Origin: Rhizophagus irregularis
Lineage: Eukaryota > Glomeromycota > Glomeromycetes > Glomerales > Glomeraceae
Assembly (NCBI RefSeq): GCF_026210795.1
Contig: NC_089439.1
Coordinates: 4,278,001-4,342,000, forward strand
Direction: 5' to 3'
DNA length: 64,000 nucleotides
The notes beneath the pieces are model-generated. The model saw only the letters and a program-made list of their open reading frames with translations. It was not told where the DNA came from and ran no database searches. Positions 48,799-59,009 of this stretch are shown piece after piece; within the stretch, counting starts at the first letter, position 1; each line of letters starts with the position of its first letter. The position numbers and the translations under genes were made by a program.

Positions 48799-51700
48799 CT
48801 AATGATTCATATCTTCAACTACACAATCATTCAAATCTTCACTTCTTGACATTTCATACACTTTTCCACTAGTAAAATCACTTGCATAATATGCTTGTGA
48901 ATCTTGACTTTCAATTTCACTACTAATTTCATTAACTCTATAATACGAACAATTACTTTTTAAACTTTCATTCAATTTTTCACTAGTAAAATCAAGTAAA
49001 CGACTCGTATAATGTGCTTGTGGATGAGTTCTAGTAATAAAAGGATTTCTATTCCTAAATAGAGCTCTTCTAAATTCCATAATATTGCTTTTTAATTCTT
49101 CATTAATATCTTCAATACTCGCTCTATTAGGAAGAAAAATCCAATTCTCAATAATATTTTTAACTTCTAATGCTGATGGTCTTTTTAATGGATCTTCATT
49201 CCAACATTTTTTAATCAAATTTATATAACATTGTGGAGTATTTTCAATAATTTCAGGACGTTCGCCTTTACAAATACTTAAACTAAGTTGAAAATCATGT
49301 GCTTTATCATGAAATGGTGGAACCCCAGATGTAAATTCCCACATAATCATAGAAAAACTATATATATCACTAGCTTGAGTATAAGGTTTGCCTCTTAAAA
49401 CTTCAGGTGCCATAAATGGTATGACACCATAAATACTATCTTTTTTTAAAGTAAATTTTACAGGCTTACATAATCCTAAATCACTAATATAAATTTTATC
49501 ATCCTCATGATTTAAGATATTACCATCATGAAAATCACAATGAATAAGTTTTTTTCCATGTATTTTACTAAGCCCGGAAATAATTTTATACAACATGTGT
49601 AATTTCTTTTTCCAATCATATCTAACTATATTTGTTAAATTTTCTCTTAAATTTCCTCTATTTGCATAATCCATTACAACCATATAATTCAAAGTATCTG
49701 GATTTTTTGTGAATCCATATAAATAAATAATTTCGCCTGAATCTAAACAACTTTCATGATAATCCCACTATAGAATATAAAATTATATGTTAGTATAAAT
49801 AAATCAGCAAAAATTAAAAGAAATATTATATTATTATACCTCATTTAAAAATTCATTTAAATTTTCATTCAAATTATTAGAACATTTAAGAACCATTTGA
49901 TTAGCATTATCTACAAATTTAGCTTTATATACAGTACCAAATCCTCCTTTATCAAAATATTTAACATTTACAAATTTACAATAAGGAATCCATTTTAAAC
50001 CTTTTTCAAAAATAAATTTATCCATAATTGCATTTCCACTTTCTCCAAATCTATAATAGTAATTATGGTAATTTATGTTATATTGATAATACGTTAAAAT
50101 ATTAAATTAAAAAAAAAATAAGATTAATACTTACTCTAAAACAAAATAAATATTAATAAATATTAATTTTTTATATAAATAATATTTAATAATAATCTAA
50201 AATTTATAACTTACCAACTAAAACAAAAAATTGAATTCAATTAAAATAGATTATAAATAAATATGTAAATATATAATTAATAGAGTTAATAAATATTTTT
50301 AACTTACAACCTAAAAAATGATTTTTTAAATAAAAATTTTAATTAGTCTAAATTATATATAAATATGTAATAAATAAATAATTTATAACTTACAATCTAA
50401 AATAAATTGTAAAGAAATTTTTAAATAAAGAATTTAGTCAGTAAATTATGTGCAAACATCATATATAATAATAGTAAATAATATATATAACTTACAATCT
50501 AAAATTAATTATAAAATAATTTTTTAATAAAAAATTATTTATTTAATTTTTTAAATGAGTATATAAGTATTATATAAATAAATGATATTATTACGCATTA
50601 AATGTAATCATGTTATTTTTACCACATTATATTATTAAAATATAAAATATTAAAATTTATAAGTATGCTAAAAAAGTTGAAGCATAATCTTGGACATCTG
50701 TATGATGATACAGCAGTTATTAGATAGGAATATTAAAATGGTATTCTAATATACATCCAATATTCCTATTTAATAATGCACAGAATTATTGTATACTTCC
50801 AGGTAGGATGGAACCCGGAAAGGTCTCATGTAGGCAAAGGTGTTAAATGGGTCAAAATAATCGTGTGGATCTTTCTTTTATAGATAACTTTTAATAATTC
50901 TAGTTTGGAAATTATTTTCTTTTAGATGCTGGCTGGTATTATTATAATTCCAGCCCTGAAAGAGATGCCTAATGGTATTTTTTTTTTTTGGCATCACCTT
51001 ACTTATATGAGACTTTTCTGGGTTTTTCCAAAATTAAGCACTATAGAAATAAGTACCCCCACCTTAAGTTATATGTTATAAATGTTTTTACTGAAATTAT
51101 GTACAAAAGGAGATGCTTAGTTTGGAGGATATAGTAAATAAATAACTTACTCCCTATATCATTAATTTTTTTAAATAAAGAATTTAATTAATTTAAATTA
51201 CATGTAAATATTATATACAGAAACCAGATCCTTACTTCCTATATTATCAAATGATTTATTAAATAAAGAATTTAATTATTTAAATTACTATATAATAATA
51301 TGATAATAGAATTAAATAAATAACTTACTTTCTATATTATCAAATGATTTATTAAATAAAGAATTTAATTAGTTTAAATTATATAATCATATGATAATAG
51401 AATTAAATAAATAACTTACTGTCTATATTATCAAATGATTTATCGAATAAAGAATTTAATTTGTTTAAAATTATATAAACATATGAAATAAATAAATAAC
51501 TTACTTCCTATATTATCAAATGATTTATTAATAAAGAATTTAATTAATTTAAATTATTTAATAATATGATAATAGAATTAAATAAATACTTACTTTCTAT
51601 ATTATTAAATCATTTATTAAATAAATAATTTAATTAGTTTAAATTGCATTTAAAATATTACTAAAATAAAAATTAAATAACTTACTCACTACACCATTAA

Positions 51701-52948
51701 TTAATTTTTTAAATGAATTCACTAGTTAGCTAATTCTATATCAATATATGTAAATATATAATAATAGAATTAAAAAAAATAACTTACTCCCTATTTAAAT
51801 TATATATAAATATAATAGAATTTTAATAGAATTTAAAATTATGAGTTATATATTAAATAATTTATTAAGTTAGTTTAATTGTATGATAATAATAAAGAAT
51901 TTGGTTAGTATAAATTGTATATAAATATGATAAATATATTATAAAAATATAATAAAATTAAATAGCTTACAATATAAAAAATCTAAAATTAAAGAATTTA
52001 TTAATTAGTTAAAATATATTGTGTAAATATATATAATAATAAGATCAAATAAATAGCTTATAACTTACAATCTGAAATAATTATTGATAAAGAATATAGT
52101 TAATTTAATTATACATATATTAAATATTACATAAATATATAATCACAAAATTATATAAATAGCTTACTATCTATATTATTAATAAATTAGTAAGTTTAAA
52201 TGTAAATATCAAATGAATAAATAGATAACTTACTCGCTATATTGTTAAATAATTTTTAAATGAAAATTTAATTAGTTTAAATTATATAATTATATAATTA
52301 TTATGTAAATATTTATAAATAAGTTATACTTACTATAAACTGCCAAAATAATTTATTAAATAAAGAATTATATTATATATAAATGCTATGAATGTATAAT
52401 AATAAATCAAGAAATAATTTATAACTTACAATCTAAACAAAATACCAGAATAAATAATTTAGTTAATTTAAATTAAATATAAATATTGTATTAATACATA
52501 ATATTAAATTAAATAAATAACTTACTTCCTATATTATTAATTAATTTTTTAAGTAAAGAATTTAAAACCATATTTAAATATTATATAATTATGCGAATAT
52601 ATAATAAATAAATAACTTACTCCCTATAGTATTAATTTTTTAATTAGTTTTAAATTATATACAATAATATTATATAAAATAAATGAATAATAACATACTT
52701 TCTATATTATTATTTTTTAAAGGAAAATAAATATATATATATAAATATTATATAATGGAAGAGTTGAATAGATTAGTAACTTACGAGCTATATTATTAAA
52801 TAAAGAATTTATTAAATACAAAAAACCATATAAATATATAATAAAAGAATTAAGTAAATAACTTACCTTCTGAATTATTGAATTATTTTTAAATAATGAA
52901 ATTAATTAGTACAAATTATATAAGAATTATAACGAACATACTTGTCAT
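48799..52948 (-). CDS. TKL-like protein kinase 1, with a 5' micro-exon array (proposed)
   Basis: The kinase exons are firm: 50050-49840 and 49767-48799, joined by an intron with GTATAA and CTATAG. They encode the Gly-rich loop (YFDKGGFGTVYKA), the Lys of MVLKC, the catalytic loop LIHCDFHDGNIL (HCD in place of HRD, catalytic Asp kept), SDLGLCKP (DLG for DFG), FMAPEVLRGKPYTQ, DIYSFSMIMWEFTSG and CWNEDPLKRPS. A Ser/Tyr-rich tail follows. The exon opens with FGESGN before any Met, and kinase 2 has the same entry, so the start must lie upstream. Proposed upstream exons: ATGACAA at 52948-52942, then 23 units of 3 bases (two are 6 and 12 bases), then one single base at 50135. Read in phase 1 these are open and enter the kinase exon in frame, giving about 422 residues. 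The alternative start is the Met in IMDKF at 50025. Confidence 0.75.
50135..52869 (-). repeat. Micro-exon-like array of kinase 1
   Basis: In gene order (lowest coordinate of each): AAG 52867, CTC 52785, AAA 52699, GGA 52621, GAA 52527, ATT 52430, a 6-base unit 52334, CGA 52234, ATA 52168, ATT 52069, a 12-base unit 51971, GGA 51788, TGA 51686, AAA 51594, GAA 51505, ACA 51420, AAA 51329, GAA 51236, GGA 51151, ATT 50496, ATT 50394, GTT 50308, TTG 50215, A 50135. Almost all have TAG (or CAG) before and GTAAGT or GTAAGC after. GTATGT follows 52699 and GTAAGG follows 51236. Near 51850 a unit appears lost. TGA at 51686 is harmless in phase 1 but would be a stop in phase 0. Confidence 0.7.
50811..51026. 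mobile_element. Foldback MITE inside the kinase 1 array
   Basis: AACCCGGAAAGGTCTCATG at the left end pairs imperfectly with CATATGAGACTTTTCTGGGTT-like sequence at the right end (near 51005-51025), with CAAAGGTG and CACCTTA also matching inside. An inner hairpin around CTGGCTGGTATT is present. It lies in the intron between the units at 50496 and 51151. Confidence 0.55.
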
Positions 52949-52949
52949 A

Positions 52950-54400
52950 AATCTCACATGAAGACTTTGAATTAAGTGATAATAAAAGATTTAAGGGCAA
53001 AATAAATGGGACCGGGTATGATCATGTGGCATACTATATAGTTTGTCACCATGACACACCCGTTTTCTTTTCGATAGAAATCCTATTTGTCATTTTGTCA
53101 CCTATTATTTATTTCTAATACTGTAATGCCAGCCGAATTCAGTTTAGACATCTCAATATATGGGAAATGACGTTAAGCGAATTGCTAATCAAATCAACAA
53201 CAATTTCAGACCTTATTGTACAATACAGTAAAAAGGTAAATTATTTTTGGTCCAGTATGTACTGTATATTATATTATTTAATTAAAATTAAAAAATGTGT
53301 CTTTTTGCCGCTATTGTTCAATAATACTAATTAGCTTAGCCTGTAGTATTTATCTTTCTTTGGCAGCGGGACATCTTGAATTAGAAATTGAAACTAATGG
53401 TTGATCGGAGTCGACATAGTCTATAGCTGAAACTTTGTGCACAAGACCTTAGCCAAGAAGCTGCCCATGTATGAGCAGACCTGACCATGGGTTAATATTT
53501 GATTGATATTAAGCTGGTCAAATAAGGCAATTCTATAATTTCTGACCGCAGATTTGCCTGATGCAAATTGAATTCCAAATTTAGATTTGTTACATTATAA
53601 TGATGTCATATAAAATCACAGTTTTCAACAAATCACCGATAAAACTGAATCACAAATTTGATTGCAAAACAAATAGTACAAATTATACACTAGTTGCGAC
53701 CCGTTGTTGGCAACGGACGTGATAATAAATATGATGTGCCAGTGATAACCATAAATTTTTATAATTCCGGCCAGAATTTGTGTATATTACAAAATTTTCT
53801 TATATGTAAATTTGTGTAACTCAAGAAGTTATATACCAAATCCAGAATTTGTAAATTTTTCTTATAAAAAATTTTAAAGAAATATTTAAAATTTAAAATG
53901 CTTGAAATTTCTTTCAAATATTAATATTGATGAATTATGAACTTATTTTATATGAATTAAGTTTAATCGCTACATACCTTTAATAGAAATGGAAACATAC
54001 TGAAAGAAAACTAACAGTCAAAAACTAATCATGGCACCCAAAGCAAAACTAATCTATACTTCGAAATAATAAAATTTATTAGGGAAAGGAATTGTTAATT
54101 TTTAAGTTTGTAGTGTTATAATTTACTTGATCAGCAGTATTATATCATGATCGAATCATTTGAAAAACACAAAAACTGCGTGTAATTATAAAATTTTTTC
54201 TAGGGTTCAAGTGACTCATCTTAAGCTTTTTCTTTACCATTTTTTTTTTTAATTTTTAATTTTTATCAGTTTTATACTATGAATGATAAAATACATAAAT
54301 ACCTATCTAGGTCTATGGATAAATTTAATTTTAACCTCTATGAAATCACATTATATAGTTTTAATAAGTTGTAGTAATTATGTAGAGGTTTACCTGCACT
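52950..54400. other. Intergenic between kinase 1 and the lysine-rich frame
   Basis: Less AT-rich at 53330-53530 but no open frame with coding support. Nothing else identified. Confidence 0.4.
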
Positions 54401-54403
54401 TTA

Positions 54404-54478
54404 ATGTATAAAAGAAAAAGGGTTCCAGATCAGAAAAGGAAGAACGAGGTGATGAAGAAACGGAGAAGTCAGGTATAA
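54404..54478 (+). other. Short Lys/Arg-rich open frame, possible first exon
   Basis: ATG at 54404 opens MYKRKRVPDQKRKNEVMKK and ends in CAG followed by GTATAA, which could be a splice donor or the last codon plus stop. The basic cluster would act as a nuclear-localisation signal. No partner exon was found. Confidence 0.25.
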
Positions 54479-54479
54479 A

Positions 54480-55105
54480 TAATAATAATAAACATAAAAA
54501 AATATAGAAAATAGTAAACATATTAATTAGAAAACATTAGAAATGGTGTAATGAGTACTCAGGTTAATGAACTAGATGTTAGTATACAAAAATGAAACGC
54601 ACAATATATAGCTAATTTACGGTAGTAGGTAAAGGTATGTTACCAAGCTCAAGATATATTTTATAAAATTTGTATGTTCTTTATCATATAAATAATAAAG
54701 TATCTCGTTATACCAAAAGAAAAAGAAAAATATTTATTTTTGGGTGCACGTTAAAAAACACTAGCCCGATATGGGCAACTATATTAAATGCTTCAACAAG
54801 TCGTTCATGCAATTTTTATAATAAACTCCCGTTGTTATCCAATAATTTTATTATTACGCTAATATACGGTATTCTTTTTTTTTTGCTAATAAACCTAATT
54901 AATGAAAAAAGTTTAATTTGTTTTAGTAATCATATTTCAATTTTCGGCCATTCAAGATAATGCGATTGGCCGCAGCAGACCGTATTACTGAAGCTATCCC
55001 TTTTTTTTATTCTCGTAGATCAAAATTTTTTCTTTTTTTAAAGATTTTCAAAAAAAATGATTAAAAATTTAAAAAGCTTCGGAACTATTACTATTACACT
55101 GAAAA
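54480..55105. other. Intergenic, one unsupported frame
   Basis: The 96-codon plus frame at 54670-54960 has no family signature and is probably chance. Confidence 0.35.
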
Positions 55106-55107
55106 AT

Positions 55108-55250
55108 GGTATCGGGACATTTCGCCGAAAGCCATTTCGCCGAAAAATAATCTCTGGCCTGAGTTATTTATAATTCTGCATAATGTTGGTCCTATTGTTC
55201 GGCGAAACGTCCTTTCGGCGAAATGGCTTTTGGCAAAATGTACCGTAACC
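55108..55250. mobile_element. Near-palindromic MITE with CATTTCGCCGAAA termini
   Basis: The left arm GGTATCGGGACATTTCGCC, GAAAGCCATTTCGCCGAA pairs with the right arm TTCGGCGAAA, CGTCC, TTTCGGCGAAATGGCTTTTG, GCAAAATGTACCGTAACC. The flanks CTGAAAAAT and CTGAAAGGT resemble a diverged 8-9 bp target duplication. 143 bp. Confidence 0.75.
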
Positions 55251-55564
55251 CTGAAAGGTAAAAATAATATTGAGATTACAAATACTGTAAATTAAAGAAA
55301 GTTTTTCTCATTTGGAAAATGCAAATCTTTCTGAATTACTCATATTTTCAGAGCCGTCTATTATAGTATGTATGATGTTAATTTTTTCTTATGAAATTTG
55401 CTACCCAGTAGGTATAACTACATTTGCATAATCGTGTAAATGGTGCTGATCAGGGATAATACTACTTTTTTTGTTCATTTACATTTCTTTACATTCTACA
55501 AAATTTCGTTACCTTAATTCTCTCCCTTTGTTACTCCCTAATCACTTTTCCCTTTCCTTAACCA

Positions 55565-55780
55565 CTAATCTTCATTTGATTTTGGTGGTGTGGAAATTGT
55601 TTGGAGTGTTATAGTACTATGTAAGGGACATGAGTGTCTACTTTTTGTAAGCTTGTGGTAATTTTCATGATCGGAAGTCGGAACATATATAGTGCACTTC
55701 TTATTTGTGGTAGGGACGTAGTACATAATCATGAGAAAGCATGTGATAAAGCTTAAAAAGTGAACTGTACTAAACAGCAT
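55565..55780 (-). CDS. Small putative secreted protein
   Basis: From the inner ATG (at 55780): MLFSTVHFLSFITCFLMIMY forms a signal peptide, followed by about 50 polar residues with Cys in NKKCTIY and HSCPLHS and a Pro/Ser/Thr tail. The longer frame begins at 55837 (90 codons) but its first 19 residues would displace the signal. Function unknown, no homologous repeat in the window. Confidence 0.4.
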   Translation of the reverse strand: MLFSTVHFLSFITCFLMIMYYVPTTNKKCTIYVPTSDHENYHKLTKSRHSCPLHSTITLQTISTPPKSNED

Positions 55781-55849
55781 TTTTATAGTAACAAAATTTA
55801 TTTTTAATAACAAGTTACGTATTACATTCAAGTACATGTATGTAATACT

Positions 55850-56100
55850 GTCGCAGAACTATGGCGTGATTATATTTGATTATTTTTTTATGATTCATAA
55901 TTTTTATTACTCACAATGTAATATACAAAATTCAATGCTAAAAAATTGACTGTTATTAAAAAAAAAAAGAACTGCTAAAAAAATTACTAGTGAATAAAAC
56001 CACTTAATCCATTAACTTTGACAATATTATCATAGTCTCAATTTATTAAATATTAAGCTAATACATTATATACTCTACATACTAATTTAAAGCGTGCCAA
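55850..56100. other. 3' flank of the F-box gene
   Basis: AT-rich; candidate poly(A) signals on the minus strand (AATAAA-like complements) but nothing decisive. Confidence 0.3.
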
Positions 56101-56104
56101 TAAT

Positions 56105-57604
56105 TCATATTTTGAAGTTCATATCTTCTACATACGTGTAAGATTTACATTTAAAATTTTTAATTACTCCATTATTTTTATATTTATTAATCAAATTTTT
56201 ATAATCTTCTCCTTCATAAATAGAATTGGATGTAAGTATAGAAAGTGCAGGTCGACCTCTCCATTTTTCTAAAAATTCTTCCAAGACTTCTAAAGAAACA
56301 TTAAATTCATCAAGAAATCTAATTTCTCTTAGATTAGTTGGTGCTGATTTAATTAATAATTTTAATATTTCTTCTCTATTTTCTAAAATTTCTTTTTCAG
56401 TTTCATATATATAACGATTTGATGTAATTAATAATAATGACTTCAGATTTTGACAAACTTGTAATAATCTTTCAAATTCAATGAAATGATTTTTTGATGG
56501 CATAAATGGAAGTGATAGATATTCAATCAAAGGACAATATTCATAAATTTTACGGATAAAAATGAGAGATTCATTCCTAAAATTATTTTCATCATATAAA
56601 AAATCATGAGGTTTTAATGAAACTTCTTTAAGATTTCCTCCACTATTTTCAATTATGATTGAAGTTTTACTTATTGTAAAATAATCTATATTAAGGATTT
56701 CAAGGTTATTATATACTAACATCTTCAATATACTTTTATTAATAAAATTAAATTCATTAAATTTTAAAGTTTTTATATTATGAAGTTTTAAAAGTAACCT
56801 TTGCATTATTGTATAATCAAAACTATCAATATATAGGAAAGATAGTTTAAGATGATTAAGAAAGCCTGCCTTTTTTTCTAATTCAAGAAAGATTTCTTTA
56901 TAAGGATCATCTGTAAAATAACCAACATTAAAATTATCAATCCATTCAAAATATTTTAAATTCCTCTGAACTTCAATTAATTTAACAATTCCAGAGTTGG
57001 ACTTTAGTACTACATTATCTATAATGAGTCTCTGTATATATTGACAAATACTCGCAAATCCATAAAAGTATGAAGGATCAATAGATGTATTAAATTTTAG
57101 TTCACATAGCGATTCAAGACAAGTTTTAGCTTCTGGAAAATAAAATATTTGATGTTTAATTAAATTCATATTTAAATACTTCAACTCTCGAAATTTCTTC
57201 ATAAAGATACAATAAAATTCTTGTTGTAAAAGAAATTGATTATAAGTTAAAGAGGATCCAATAGAAATTATAGTATTCAAAGTATTTATATTAATACTTC
57301 TACAGAATGATAAATAATCAAACAAAAGTGGTTGAAATGAAACTGATGGTAATTGTATTCCTTGCCTTGTTAGGAATTCTTTAATATCATCAGATAAATA
57401 TGAAGCTATGATTATAAATAAATAATTTTTATTACTATAATTCATCTTATAGCGCCAGGGATTTCTCCATAAAATTGGAATAACCGTTTCACACCAAATT
57501 CTATTGACCATTAGACAAGAAAAGAGAGATTTTGAATCAACTTGTAATTCTTCAAATATTAAGAAAAGAATATCTTTATTGAGTTTTTCCATCCTTTTAT
57601 CCAA
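56105..57604 (-). CDS. F-box protein with LRR-like repeats
   Basis: 499 codons, one exon. An F-box lies at residues 5-50: LNKDILFLIFEELQVDSKSL, then FSCLMVNRIWCETVIPILWR. The F-box would bind SKP1 in an SCF ubiquitin ligase. The rest is made of degenerate leucine-rich repeats (LKYLNMNLIKHQI, LKTLKFNEFNFI, LEILNIDYFTIS, LKSLLLITSN, LREIRFLDEF) ending with RGRPALSIL, the layout of the expanded fungal F-box/LRR family. The repeats would select the substrate, which cannot be told. Complete, without frame breaks. Met 5 is an alternative start. Confidence 0.88.
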   Translation of the reverse strand: MDKRMEKLNKDILFLIFEELQVDSKSLFSCLMVNRIWCETVIPILWRNPWRYKMNYSNKNYLFIIIASYLSDDIKEFLTRQGIQLPSVSFQPLLFDYLSFCRSININTLNTIISIGSSLTYNQFLLQQEFYCIFMKKFRELKYLNMNLIKHQIFYFPEAKTCLESLCELKFNTSIDPSYFYGFASICQYIQRLIIDNVVLKSNSGIVKLIEVQRNLKYFEWIDNFNVGYFTDDPYKEIFLELEKKAGFLNHLKLSFLYIDSFDYTIMQRLLLKLHNIKTLKFNEFNFINKSILKMLVYNNLEILNIDYFTISKTSIIIENSGGNLKEVSLKPHDFLYDENNFRNESLIFIRKIYEYCPLIEYLSLPFMPSKNHFIEFERLLQVCQNLKSLLLITSNRYIYETEKEILENREEILKLLIKSAPTNLREIRFLDEFNVSLEVLEEFLEKWRGRPALSILTSNSIYEGEDYKNLINKYKNNGVIKNFKCKSYTYVEDMNFKI

Positions 57605-57989
57605 AAATAATGAAAATGGTTTAGAATAAATCTTTTATAATTGAAATTTTTCAAAAGACAATTTTAAATATGATTTTACAAATGTTAGAAAATATTAAAA
57701 TTATTATTTTTTTTAAAAAAAAAATAAATAAATACAAAATATGAAACGAAATAAATACCGGAACCAAATTCCGGACAAATTAAATTGTGCTGTACGACCG
57801 TAGTACCATGCGACCATAATGATGATCAAACAGGGTTCTTACAATACCATGTGATGCTTATTATTAAACGCTTGATTGTAGTAATGAATATTAATTTAAA
57901 ATTGACATTATCAAAGACGTGCATAGTATTTATATTTTAAAATCTACATAATATTTATTTAAGTTCAAATCTTTTATTGTTTTGTTTTT

Positions 57990-58052
57990 ATTTATTAATC
58001 AATTTTTTTTATGGAAAGTGCAGGTCGATCTCCCCATTTTCTCTAAAAATTA
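57990..58052 (-). pseudogene. Fragment of an F-box gene C-terminus
   Basis: TTTATTAATCAA, GAAAGTGCAGGTCGATCT and CCATTTTCTCTAAAAATT match 56170-56275 within the F-box gene, in the same orientation. It is a short remnant of a duplicated F-box gene. Confidence 0.65.
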
Positions 58053-58059
58053 TTACTAC

Positions 58060-58670
58060 TAACAATTTATATCACTTAAATTTTAATGTTACTATTACAG
58101 TATTAATGTTCAAGTTTTATTGGTACGATAAACCACTCAACAGTGGAATCAAAAATCAATATGTAATCTAATTTAATATTAAAGAATAAATTATTTTTTT
58201 GTTTATAAGGATAATTATAATCAAATTTCCAATCTCAAAGTTCGAGATATTTCATAATGTTATAAGAAATTCTATTTTTTAAAATCGAAAATAATTTTCT
58301 GAAATTTTATCAATTTTAAATGAAGTCATTAAATAAACCCGTACGTAATTAAATTTTGACAAATAATTTTATAATGGATATAACCGTTTCTTCATCTTGT
58401 GATGAAGGACAGGTTAATCTCTTTAAGTTGATACAAAATAAATTTCGTGAAAGAATTTTGTGTAACATAATGTGATTTGTCACGCATTTATTTTAAACAC
58501 TAATATGGTGATTATATGGAGGTCTGACTTGTATAATATACTTTATTGTCTTTGTCGATCATTTCCAAGTTGATTTTAATGAATATCCTAATTTCTAACT
58601 TGCAAAGTAGCCAAGTTACATCTGCTGAATGACTTTTAGAAGTTTATAAATTATATATTCTGTTTCCCAT
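58060..58670. other. Intergenic, nothing supported
   Basis: AT-rich, no further remnant of the F-box gene and no RNA gene seen. Confidence 0.35.
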
Positions 58671-58673
58671 CTG

Positions 58674-58823
58674 GGTTATACTAATTTTCGCCTCTGATTC
58701 TGGCTGGTCAATTAATCAACATCTGATTTGTAATCATTTGTAATCATCCCGGATCCATGTCTCCTGCCATCATTACATGGATCCAATGGGAACCTGGGGG
58801 CTGGGGCGAAAGTTAGTATAGCC
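58674..58823. mobile_element. 150-bp MITE with TATACTAA-TTTCGCC termini
   Basis: Left GGTTATACTAATTTTCGCC, right complement of GGCTATACTAACTTTCGCC. The GC-rich interior holds a perfect 10-bp hairpin (GGATCCATGT at 58751 and ACATGGATCC ending 58784). The flanks CCATCTG and CCGATCTG may be a diverged target duplication. Confidence 0.75.
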
Positions 58824-59009
58824 GCCGATCTGCACATAATTCATTATGACAAGCAAATATGGCATATCGTAATATATGTCGATCATCAAGTCTCATTGTT
58901 GCACAGAAAAATTACACGCCATATATATCCATTAATGAAAAAAAAGAAAAAAAAAAGATATTTATATTGTCTTTCCAGTTAGAGAGAATTTTGATATAAT
59001 TGTATAATA

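Noticed and set aside
50100-52900. Idea that the array is a plain satellite repeat
   Set aside because: The three bases between acceptor and donor vary much more than their flanks, unit spacing varies, and both arrays share phase with the kinase exon; a plain satellite does not predict this.
54670-54960. 96-codon plus frame
   Set aside because: No domain, no signal peptide and no neighbouring support.
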